Source of the DNA: an uncultured Pelagibacteraceae bacterium
GTDB lineage: Bacteria > Pseudomonadota > Alphaproteobacteria > Pelagibacterales > Pelagibacteraceae
Length of the DNA stretch: 64,000 nt
Direction: 5' to 3'
Assembly (NCBI GenBank): GCA_902518155.1
Contig: CABYFA010000004.1
Coordinates: 29,895-93,894, forward strand
Positions 1-7,333 of the stretch are shown here, piece after piece (within the stretch, counting starts at the first letter, position 1; each line of letters opens with the position of its first letter). The position numbers and the translations under genes were made by a program. The notes under the pieces were generated by a model. The model did no database searches and was not told the DNA's origin. It saw only the letters and a program-made list of their open reading frames with translations.

Positions 1-93
1 ACTGGGGAGAAAGTAAGTGTGCCAAAAAAAAGAACAATAAAATGGAAAATGTCTAAAGATCTGTTTAAAAAGTTAAATAATGAAAAAAAATAG
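1..93 (+). CDS. ihfB: IHF-beta / HU-family DNA-binding protein, 3' end only
   Basis: The window opens inside a reading frame that ends with TAG at 91-93. The 30 visible residues begin TGEKVSVPKKR, matching the conserved TGEKV-x-VP-x-KR strand and the final helix of integration host factor subunit beta and related HU-family proteins. These proteins bind and bend DNA as dimers. The gene overlaps the pyrF start by 14 nt, so the two are probably translated together. Choosing IHF-beta over IHF-alpha or HU rests only on this C-terminal tail. The 5' part lies outside the window. Confidence 0.7.
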   Translation, partial: TGEKVSVPKKRTIKWKMSKDLFKKLNNEKK

Positions 94-754
94 AATCTTT
101 GTAGCTTGTGATAGCACCAATATTTCAAAAATTAAAAAAATTATTACCAAAACACAAAATTCAAAAATTAAAGTAGGTTATAAATTTGGACTCGAATTTC
201 TTAACTCAAAAAATGGTAGACTTTTTCTGTCTAAATTAAAGAATGAGACAATATTTGTAGATTTAAAACTTCACGATATTCCAAATACCTGTGCATCAAC
301 AATCAAAGCGATGAAGGATTTAAAAATTAATTATTTAACTATACATATAAGCTCTGGGTTAGAAGCCTTAAAAGCAACCAAAAAAGTTTCGGGAAAAATA
401 AAATTAATTGGGGTGACCATTCTTACATCATTAGACAATAAATCATTAAAAGATATTGGGTTTAATAAAGATGTAAAAAAATTAGTTCTTCATCAGGCAA
501 GAATGGCAAATAAAGCAAAGTTAGATGCAATAGTATGTAGTGCTCAAGAAGTAAAACTAGTTAAAAAAGTATTTAAAAAAGAAATTATAACTCCAGGTAT
601 AAGATTTAATTCTAAATCAAATGATCAAAAAAGAGTTTTGACACCTAAACAAGCATATAAAAATGGTAGCGACTGGCTTGTAATGGGAAGGCCTATAACC
701 AAAGGGAATATCAAAAAAAATATTCAAAATCTAATCGATCACTTAAGCCAATGA
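80..754 (+). CDS. pyrF: orotidine 5'-phosphate decarboxylase
   Basis: This cytosolic TIM-barrel enzyme makes UMP from OMP in the last step of pyrimidine synthesis. The catalytic signature VDLKLHDIPNT lies at residues 60-70, with Asp61, Lys63 and Asp66 in the D-x-K-x-x-D arrangement. The phosphate-binding MGRPIT motif is near residue 203, and TILTSLD and DQKRVLTP are also typical. The length of 224 aa is normal. The start overlaps the upstream ihfB-like gene by 14 nt, and the stop overlaps trpF by 4 nt. Unlike the next five genes, its catalytic motifs look canonical. Confidence 0.93.
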   Translation: MKKNRIFVACDSTNISKIKKIITKTQNSKIKVGYKFGLEFLNSKNGRLFLSKLKNETIFVDLKLHDIPNTCASTIKAMKDLKINYLTIHISSGLEALKATKKVSGKIKLIGVTILTSLDNKSLKDIGFNKDVKKLVLHQARMANKAKLDAIVCSAQEVKLVKKVFKKEIITPGIRFNSKSNDQKRVLTPKQAYKNGSDWLVMGRPITKGNIKKNIQNLIDHLSQ

Positions 755-1368
755 TCAAAGGTTTAAAAATTTGTGGGGTCTCAGATCCTGAAACTTTAAA
801 CTATATTTTAAATCACAATCATAAACCAACAATGATAGGTTTCATTACAAACTTTGAGAAAAGTAAAAGATTTGTTGATTTTGAAAAATTAAAAGATTTG
901 ATAAATGTAGATAAAAAACAGGTTAATTTTGTTTCTGTGCTTGTGAACCCCAACGATGTAATTTTAGAGAAAATAAAAAATTTAGATTTTGATTATTATC
1001 AACTTTACGATGTAAACCCCTATAGAACAAAAGAAATTAAATCTAAATTCAAAAAAAAAATAATCACAGCTCTTACTATTTCAAATAAAGATGATGTAAT
1101 TAAATATAAGGGTTACTCAGAAATTTCAGATATAATTTTGTTTGACTCAAAGGGTTACCATAAATCTGAAAGTTTTGATCATAGTTTATTAGATGAAGTA
1201 CCAAGTGAATTAAATAAAATGATTGCAGGAAATATCCAAATAGATGATATACCTAATCTTAAAGATAAAAACTATATTGTTGATCTCAGTGGAGCATTAG
1301 AGGACAGAAATGGGAAAAAAGATATTAATAAAATTGATAAATTGTTAAATTTATTTGAAAAAATATGA
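751..1368 (+). CDS. trpF: phosphoribosylanthranilate isomerase-like protein (divergent TrpF)
   Basis: A 205-aa TIM-barrel protein of the TrpF family, expected to isomerise phosphoribosylanthranilate in tryptophan synthesis. The N-terminal KICG motif with catalytic Cys8 and the acid at Asp132 (LFDSK) are present. Several other signatures differ: QLHG is QLYD (residues 84-87), the usual GGTGK-x-FDW loop reads KGYHKSESFDH, the AGGL phosphate loop is AGN (159-161), and the SSGVE strand is LSGALE (179-184). Position and overlaps (4 nt at each end) match the trpF slot of alphaproteobacterial trp operons. Family membership is clear, but full activity is uncertain because phosphate-binding residues are changed. 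Confidence 0.8.
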   Translation: MIKGLKICGVSDPETLNYILNHNHKPTMIGFITNFEKSKRFVDFEKLKDLINVDKKQVNFVSVLVNPNDVILEKIKNLDFDYYQLYDVNPYRTKEIKSKFKKKIITALTISNKDDVIKYKGYSEISDIILFDSKGYHKSESFDHSLLDEVPSELNKMIAGNIQIDDIPNLKDKNYIVDLSGALEDRNGKKDINKIDKLLNLFEKI

Positions 1369-2609
1369 AACTTAAAAAAAAAATTCCAGTTATCGATCAA
1401 GGAAATTCGCTTGGATTTTGGGGTGGTAAATTTGGAGGAAACTTTGTTCCAGAGACTTTAAAAAAACCAATCGAAGATTTGGAAGTTTTATTCAATAAAC
1501 TAAAAAAGGATAAAAAATTTATTTCCGAAAGAGATAAATATTTTCAAAATTGGGTTGGGGCTCCCACAAGATTTATAAAACTAGAAAATCTTACAAATCA
1601 CATTGGTGGTGCTCAAATTTGGTCTAAAGTTGTGTCAGATGCAAATGGGGGGGCGCACAAAATCTATAACGCAACTGTTCATTGTTTGCTTGCAAAACGG
1701 TCTGGTAAAAAAATTATATGTGGAGATACTGGTGCTGGCTATGCAGGTAAAATGTTGAGTATGGCAGCTAAAAAGTTTGGTTTGAAATGTAAGATATTCA
1801 TGGGTGCAAAGGATATTGCTAGACAAAAGCCAAATGTAAAAGCAATGAAGAAAAATGGAGCAGAAATAATACCAGTCTACTCGGGAAGTCAAACACTTGT
1901 AGATGCTGTCTCAGAATGTATGAGATTCTGGGTTGCTAATTGTGATACAACAGCAATGTGTGTTGGTAGTACTGTTGGCCCAGCAGTTTTCGTTCGTATA
2001 TGTGGGTGGAGTACAAGCCAAATATCAAGAGAGTTAAAAATACAGCTCATCAAAGAATTTGGATCAATTCCAAAAAAACTTAAGTTATACAATTGTGTAG
2101 GAGGTGGAAGTTCAAGCTTTGGTTTTTGGAATGAATTTATGGATTATGACAAAAAACAAGTTGAGTTTGTTGGGGTAGAAGCTGGTGGACCTGCAAAAAG
2201 TAAAAAACATGCAGCACCTTTAACCTATGGTTCTAAGATAGGTATACTTCATGGTGCAGCTCAGTACGTTAATCAAAACTCAGATGGACAAATTGAGGAA
2301 ACGGAATCGATTTCAGCAGGACTCGATTATCCTGGAATTTCTCCACTTCATTGTTTTTTAAAAGATACCAAAAGAGCTAGATATACAGCTGCAAGTGATG
2401 AAGAAGCTCTAAGTGCCTATAAACTTGTGACAAAATTTGAAAAATTAAGACCCTCCTTAGAACCAAGCCATGCTTTTTTTGTTGCTCTCAAAGAGGCAAA
2501 AAAGCTTAGCAAAGATACTGTGGTGGTAATTAATAGTTGCGGAGATGCTTACAAAGATCGTGGAATTATAGAGGAAAGATTAGGAAAAAAATATGTCAAA
2601 TCCAATTAG
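1365..2609 (+). CDS. trpB: tryptophan synthase beta-chain homologue with altered active site
   Basis: A 414-aa fold-type II PLP protein aligning with TrpB along its whole length. The Schiff-base lysine is kept (Lys99 in GGAHK), as are the phosphate loop (GGGSS, 246-250), the Asp305 equivalent (Asp321) and the Glu350 equivalent (Glu366). Many near-invariant residues are replaced. In Salmonella numbering, E109 is Asp121, Q114 and H115 are Tyr-Ala, K167 is Val179, N236 is Ser, Y279 and F280 are Leu-His, and S377 is Cys392 within NSCGDAYKD instead of NLSGRGDKD. The KREDL segment before the lysine is SKVVSDA. The frame is intact and translationally coupled to trpF and trpA. It could still be a tryptophan synthase or a repurposed PLP enzyme; the sequence alone does not decide. 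Confidence 0.8.
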   Translation: MKLKKKIPVIDQGNSLGFWGGKFGGNFVPETLKKPIEDLEVLFNKLKKDKKFISERDKYFQNWVGAPTRFIKLENLTNHIGGAQIWSKVVSDANGGAHKIYNATVHCLLAKRSGKKIICGDTGAGYAGKMLSMAAKKFGLKCKIFMGAKDIARQKPNVKAMKKNGAEIIPVYSGSQTLVDAVSECMRFWVANCDTTAMCVGSTVGPAVFVRICGWSTSQISRELKIQLIKEFGSIPKKLKLYNCVGGGSSSFGFWNEFMDYDKKQVEFVGVEAGGPAKSKKHAAPLTYGSKIGILHGAAQYVNQNSDGQIEETESISAGLDYPGISPLHCFLKDTKRARYTAASDEEALSAYKLVTKFEKLRPSLEPSHAFFVALKEAKKLSKDTVVVINSCGDAYKDRGIIEERLGKKYVKSN

Positions 2610-3393
2610 TGCTGCATTTAAAAAGGCAAGAGCAGAAAATAGACCAGCTTTATTAACCTACACTGTTGCTGGTGATAGCTCAAAAAAACAATCATTGGAT
2701 ATATTAAAATCTATATCAGAAAATGCAGATATTTTAGAAGTAGGTGTGCCTCACAATACTCCTGTTGCAGATGGAAGCCAAATTCAAACTAGCGCGTATA
2801 GAGCAATTAAAAAGGGTATTAAAATAAATGATATATTTAGGATTGTTGGAGATTTTAAAAAATTTGATAAAAACAAACCTATTATATTGATGGGTTACTA
2901 TAATATGATTTTTCAATATGGAGATAATAACTTTTTAAACAAATGTAAAACCTCAGGAGTAAATGGATTAATAGTTGTAGATTTACCTTGGCCAGAAAAT
3001 AAAGATTTTGCTAAAAAATGTAAAAAAAAATCAATTTATTTTATTCAGCTTTTATCACCCACAACAACAAATAAAAGACTTAAAAAAATTATACAAAACT
3101 CTCATCCAATGAATTATTTTATATCAATGCTAAGTACTACAGGTGGCAAATTAAAAGTATCACCTCGAGAAATACTTAAAAATTACAATAGGATAAAAAA
3201 AATTAATCCTAAAAAAGAGATTGTTATTGGTTTTGGAATCACAGGTAAAACAATTGGAAAGCTTAAATCTGCTGACGGATTAGTAGTGGGAAGTGCTATT
3301 TGTAAAGAAATTACAAGAAGTTTAAATAGTAGACAAAATCCCGTCACAAATGTAGGTAAGTTAGTAAGAAAATTAAAAAACAAAATAAAATGA
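2593..3393 (+). CDS. trpA: tryptophan synthase alpha chain (variant interface)
   Basis: A 266-aa TIM-barrel protein expected to cleave indole-3-glycerol phosphate to indole. The catalytic pair is present at the same numbers as in Salmonella, Glu49 (EVGVP) and Asp60 (VADG). Loop 6 keeps Thr-Gly (STTGG), and the phosphate-binding GFGIT and VGSAI are intact. The usual FSDP sequence after GVP is HNTP, so Asp56, which bridges to TrpB Lys167 in the known enzyme, is Thr56; the TrpB partner residue is also changed. The start overlaps trpB by 17 nt. TrpA looks catalytically competent, but allosteric coupling is probably unlike the textbook complex. Confidence 0.85.
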   Translation: MSNPISAAFKKARAENRPALLTYTVAGDSSKKQSLDILKSISENADILEVGVPHNTPVADGSQIQTSAYRAIKKGIKINDIFRIVGDFKKFDKNKPIILMGYYNMIFQYGDNNFLNKCKTSGVNGLIVVDLPWPENKDFAKKCKKKSIYFIQLLSPTTTNKRLKKIIQNSHPMNYFISMLSTTGGKLKVSPREILKNYNRIKKINPKKEIVIGFGITGKTIGKLKSADGLVVGSAICKEITRSLNSRQNPVTNVGKLVRKLKNKIK

Positions 3394-4319
3394 ATTGGAT
3401 TACACGCATTAAAAACGCATCTGAGAGAATAAAGTCAGCTATAAGAAGAAGGGCTACTAAATCTGAGATATCCGCATCAAAATATATAAGTTGTCATGGT
3501 GTTCCAACTGAAAAAAAAATTATTGAAGAAAATAACTACGTCTGTCCGGAATGTAATGCTCACCATTTTATAAGCCCAAGTCAAAGATTTACAATGATGT
3601 TTGGTGAAAATAATTGGAGAAAAATAGATTCTCCTTTAGTTAAAGATCCAGACCCTTATAAATGGGTAGATACAAAAAAATATAAAGATCGATTAAAAGA
3701 GGCAAAAAAAAATACAGGCCAAGATAGTGCTATACTATCTTGTGAGGCAAAAATAAATGATATCGATGTTGTTGCTAGCGCTGTAAACTTTAAGTATATC
3801 GGAGGATCAATTTCTATGGATGAATCTGAGAATGTACTTGCATCAATTAAAACAGCCATAGAAAAAAAATGTCCATACATTTTTGTGAGTGGTTCTGGCG
3901 GAATGAGAATGATGACAAACATGCTAAGTTTAATGCAAATGACGAGAATGACAATTGGTATTAATGAACTTAAAAAAAATAATCTACCCTATATCGTTGT
4001 CATTGCATCACCTTCAACTGGGGGATTACAAGCAAGCATATGTTCAACTGGTGACATCTGTATAGGTGAGAAAAATGCAACAATGGCTTTTGCTGGAAGA
4101 AGAATTGTAGAGGCAACGAGTCAGACCGATCTGCCTGAAAACTTTCAAACTGTTGAATGGCAAATGGAAAAAGGTCAAGTTGATATAGTTTTAGAAAGAA
4201 AAGACATTGCACCAACTATTGGTACTCTATTAACAATATTGTTAAAGAAAAATTCTGTTATAAGCACTGAACAAGATGAAACTACAGAAAATACTCAGTC
4301 GCTTTCTAAAATTGCATAA
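3390..4319 (+). CDS. accD: acetyl-CoA carboxylase carboxyltransferase beta-subunit homologue (divergent)
   Basis: A 309-aa crotonase-fold protein in the accD position after trpA. Family features include an N-terminal zinc-ribbon-like segment, KYKDRL, LSLMQM, and AFAGRR with DLPENFQ. The zinc ribbon has only Cys35, Cys52 and Cys55; the second Cys of the first CxxC pair is missing (SCHGV). The GGSMGSV oxyanion-hole loop is GGSISMD (138-144), SGGARMQ is SGGMRMM, and PTxGGVSAS is PSTGGLQAS. It overlaps trpA by 4 nt and folC by 44 nt. It is expected to act with AccA, which is not in the window, in malonyl-CoA formation. Altered catalytic loops make substrate or activity uncertain. Confidence 0.78.
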   Translation: MNWITRIKNASERIKSAIRRRATKSEISASKYISCHGVPTEKKIIEENNYVCPECNAHHFISPSQRFTMMFGENNWRKIDSPLVKDPDPYKWVDTKKYKDRLKEAKKNTGQDSAILSCEAKINDIDVVASAVNFKYIGGSISMDESENVLASIKTAIEKKCPYIFVSGSGGMRMMTNMLSLMQMTRMTIGINELKKNNLPYIVVIASPSTGGLQASICSTGDICIGEKNATMAFAGRRIVEATSQTDLPENFQTVEWQMEKGQVDIVLERKDIAPTIGTLLTILLKKNSVISTEQDETTENTQSLSKIA

Positions 4320-5541
4320 AAAAGAGATTGATCTAAGCTTAGATCGAATTATTTACCTTTGCGAAAAACTGGGGGATCCTCAGGATAAAATCAAAGCCAT
4401 CAGCATTGTTGGGACAAATGGCAAAAACTCTACAATTCAAGCTTGTTATTCAATTTTAAAGGAGGCAGGAATTAAGTGTAATGTTTATACCAGTCCTCAT
4501 ATTCAAAAAATAAATGAAAGATTTGTTTTTAACAACCAACAACTTGGAGATGATGAGTTAGCTTCTTTATTTGAGGAAGTTGAGAGAGTAAATGCGAATA
4601 ATCCAATAACATTCTTTGAAATTTTAACTGCATGTTTTTTTCATAAAGCAGCTCAATTTCCTGATAATCTTAATCTGATTGAGGCAGGTTTATTTCATAG
4701 GTTTGATGCAACCAATATCTTAAAAAATAATCTTGCAAGTATCGTAACTTCTATATCAAAGGACCATTTAGACTGGCTTCCAGAAAATGAGAGAACAATC
4801 GATAAGATTATTTTTGAAAAAACTTCAAACCTTTTAAATTCAAATATTATTGTTGCAAAACAATACCCTGTTTCAACGTTAGAAAAGATTAAAAAAACTA
4901 TTCATCAAAATTTATCTAATAAGTATTTTTTTGATGATGATTTTTCATTCTCAAATGGAGAAAATGAATTCTTTTATTATGAAGATAAATTTGGTGGATT
5001 AAAACTTCCAAAACCAAATGTATTAGGTCAATTTCAACAGGAAAATATTTCAACAGCTATCGCAACCTTACGAATTTTAGATCTGGGCATTGAAGATCAT
5101 CATGTAAAAAAAGGTATTCAAAAAATCGATAATATTGCGAGACTTCAAAAAATTGAGTCAGGTAAATTAAAAGATTTAGTTAAAGATAATCTTTTTTTGA
5201 TATCTGGAGATCATAATGAAGATGGAGCAAGAGTATTAAATGAATATTTAAAAAGCCTAGATTGTAGAAAACACATCATTATTGGTATGATGGAAAATAA
5301 AGAACATGAAAAATATATTAACCACTTTAAAGATATTGCTTCAATAACAACTGTAGATATTAAAAACCAGCCAAATGCAATTAGTGGACTTAAATTAAAA
5401 GAAAAATTTAAAAATATGCCAAATGTAAATTATAAAGAGAATATTGAAGAGGCGATCAAGAGCATAAATCTAAATCAAGGAGATCTACTGCTAATAACTG
5501 GATCTTTATATCTTTGTTCTGAGGTTTTGAATTTAAATTAA
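4276..5541 (+). CDS. folC: folylpolyglutamate / dihydrofolate synthase-like Mur ligase (divergent FolC)
   Basis: A 421-aa Mur-ligase-family protein with FolC features: ERF after the TSPHI segment, FDATN, DHLDWL and an ATP-binding N-terminal domain. FolC adds glutamate to dihydropteroate or folate. Signature residues differ from the family: the P-loop GTNGKGS reads GTNGKNS (46-52), LGGRLDATN reads LFHRFDATN (139-147), the GR before the linker is AR (288-289), and DGAHNP reads SGDHNE (310-315). The ATG at 4276 lies 44 nt inside accD; it was chosen because the residues after it (KILSRFLKLHKKEIDLSLDR) match the FolC N-terminus. Convergent with trxA, with a 4-nt overlap. Confidence 0.8.
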   Translation: MKLQKILSRFLKLHKKEIDLSLDRIIYLCEKLGDPQDKIKAISIVGTNGKNSTIQACYSILKEAGIKCNVYTSPHIQKINERFVFNNQQLGDDELASLFEEVERVNANNPITFFEILTACFFHKAAQFPDNLNLIEAGLFHRFDATNILKNNLASIVTSISKDHLDWLPENERTIDKIIFEKTSNLLNSNIIVAKQYPVSTLEKIKKTIHQNLSNKYFFDDDFSFSNGENEFFYYEDKFGGLKLPKPNVLGQFQQENISTAIATLRILDLGIEDHHVKKGIQKIDNIARLQKIESGKLKDLVKDNLFLISGDHNEDGARVLNEYLKSLDCRKHIIIGMMENKEHEKYINHFKDIASITTVDIKNQPNAISGLKLKEKFKNMPNVNYKENIEEAIKSINLNQGDLLLITGSLYLCSEVLNLN

Positions 5542-5858
5542 ATGTTTTTATCCAAAAATTCTTTCATGTGACTTTCGGGAACACCTCCAACAAGTCTGTC
5601 TACTTCAACACCTTTTTTGAAAATTATAATCGTAGGCACAGCTCTACAACCAACTTGTGATCCAAGATTGATTCCATCGTTCTCGACGTCAGCATAATAA
5701 AAATTTGCTCTATCCTTGTATTCGTTTTCTGATAGCTTATCCATCAATGGCTTCAATACTTTACATGGGCCACAATAAGATGCACTTAGCTGAACAACAG
5801 AAGCATCCTCTTTTTTAATTTTGTTTTCGAAATCTTCATCTTTAAAATCTATAAGCAT
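5538..5858 (-). CDS. trxA: thioredoxin
   Basis: A 106-aa single-domain thioredoxin that reduces protein disulfides. The redox motif CGPC is at residues 29-32 and the cis-proline loop AVPT around Pro75. Two usually conserved residues near the active site differ: the Trp before CGPC is Tyr28, and the buried Asp (E. coli Asp26) is Gln23. It is the last gene of a minus-strand run behind the two exonucleases, 34 nt after the sbcB-like stop. In many alphaproteobacteria trxA sits beside folC, as here, although normally in the same direction. Confidence 0.88.
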   Translation of the reverse strand: MLIDFKDEDFENKIKKEDASVVQLSASYCGPCKVLKPLMDKLSENEYKDRANFYYADVENDGINLGSQVGCRAVPTIIIFKKGVEVDRLVGGVPESHMKEFLDKNI

Positions 5859-5892
5859 ATTATCTTTTTATAAATTACTAATACAAAGTCAA

Positions 5893-7329
5893 CTAGGCAA
5901 TTTCATATTTTTTTTCAATTGACATTATAAATTCGTTTATTTCATCTAGTTTTTTTAATTCCACCTCATCATCTCTGTTGGAAGCTTGATCTCTTAAGTA
6001 ATCAATTTCAGTATAAGCCATATTAACAGTTTGCCACTTTTCATTATTTTTACTCAAAATTCTTCTAGCAATTTCACTTTTGATATTTTTGTAAAGATCA
6101 GGTGGTAAAATTTGTGGTGCTTCTTGATAAATAATTTTTTGGCCGAACCAGCTACATCTTTTATCTTGAAACTTATCCAATAATCTCAATTTATCTTCCC
6201 AAGATGAGCTATGCCAAGTTTTAAATAATGCAGTATCTTTATTTGGAATAAATTTCTCATAAAGAGTTTCCTCTTGGACTATATCTTCCTGTGATTTAGT
6301 TTGTTCTTTTTCATCTGCAATTTCTCTATTAATTGTTTGAATATTTTTGCAAAATTTTTCATTTTCTCTGACCATTTTTGCTCTTTTAAGAATAGTTGAT
6401 AATTCTAAATCTGAATAAGGTTTTTGTTTTAACGCAAATTTTTTATCTAAAACAATTGGCGCTTTATTTGTTTTCAAAACCCGCAAAGCTTTTGGTGAAA
6501 ATTTTTTTAGAGTATCTCTAAGTTGATTTACAGATAAATCCAAAAATGGCTCTGGATTTCTTCTACAATCCCATAAATATCCCCATGACTCATAGCGTTC
6601 ATGGAAACAATGATTTGGATGCAATGTACAAGCAAGATACATCATATTTCTTCCTTTAACATTCTCAAAAATTGAGTAAATACCTTCTCTTTTTAAAAGA
6701 GTTTCAACGCTAGCTTTAGTTGATGTTTTTAAAAATGTTTCCCAATTATCTTTATGTTTGTTTTTAATAATCCTTAAAATCATTAAGGAATTGTAAGCGT
6801 CTGCATAAGCTGTGTGGCTAGCTGAAGTGTCAAAACCTTGCATTCTGGCTAATGACTCTAGAGCTAAACTTGGATTCCCAGCATCTGTTAATTCTGTTTT
6901 TAAAGTCTCAGGATTTAAGGTTTGGGCTGCCCTTGCTATATGCAAACCATCGTGCTCTTGATTGGGCGATACATGGGTAATATATGGATATCGATTATTT
7001 CTAAAGAAATTATGATGTAGCATGCGACGGTCGAAATTAGTGTTATGCCACCCCATAATTAAAGAAGGAGTATATTTAGAAAAAAATCTTTCAATTGCCC
7101 CCATAAAATCATAGTGTGAAAAATTTCCTTTTGTAAGTAAATCAACACTTGTTGAATTGACTAATAAAGCTTTAGCAGACGGTACTTCACCTTCTGGCAA
7201 ACGGCCACGAATACTAACTTTTTCTAACTCTTTTAAATTTTTATCAACTACAACTGCTCCGAACTCAATAATAGATCCAAATATTGAACTGTTTGTAGTT
7301 TCTGAATCATAGAGAATTATTCTATCCAT
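5893..7329 (-). CDS. sbcB: exodeoxyribonuclease I (SbcB-like, DEDDh)
   Basis: A 478-aa 3'-5' exonuclease of the DnaQ superfamily. The DEDDh residues can be placed: Asp8 and Glu10 in YDSET, Asp100 in GWHNTNFD, and His172 and Asp177 in SHTAYADAY. The regions after the nuclease core (HPNHCFHERYE; LDLSVNQLRDTL) and the C-terminal part (LYEKF...DKRCSWFGQKIIY) follow the exonuclease I layout of nuclease, SH3-like and helical domains, and the length matches E. coli ExoI (about 475 aa). It starts 4 nt after the upstream nuclease, so the two are almost certainly co-translated and may act together in recombination or mismatch repair. Confidence 0.85.
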   Translation of the reverse strand: MDRIILYDSETTNSSIFGSIIEFGAVVVDKNLKELEKVSIRGRLPEGEVPSAKALLVNSTSVDLLTKGNFSHYDFMGAIERFFSKYTPSLIMGWHNTNFDRRMLHHNFFRNNRYPYITHVSPNQEHDGLHIARAAQTLNPETLKTELTDAGNPSLALESLARMQGFDTSASHTAYADAYNSLMILRIIKNKHKDNWETFLKTSTKASVETLLKREGIYSIFENVKGRNMMYLACTLHPNHCFHERYESWGYLWDCRRNPEPFLDLSVNQLRDTLKKFSPKALRVLKTNKAPIVLDKKFALKQKPYSDLELSTILKRAKMVRENEKFCKNIQTINREIADEKEQTKSQEDIVQEETLYEKFIPNKDTALFKTWHSSSWEDKLRLLDKFQDKRCSWFGQKIIYQEAPQILPPDLYKNIKSEIARRILSKNNEKWQTVNMAYTEIDYLRDQASNRDDEVELKKLDEINEFIMSIEKKYEIA

Positions 7330-7333
7330 CTTT

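Noticed and set aside
1635..2092. Minus-strand ORFs antisense to trpB
   Set aside because: The plus-strand frame aligns with TrpB along its whole length; the antisense peptides are Ser/Thr/Cys/Phe-rich shadow sequence.
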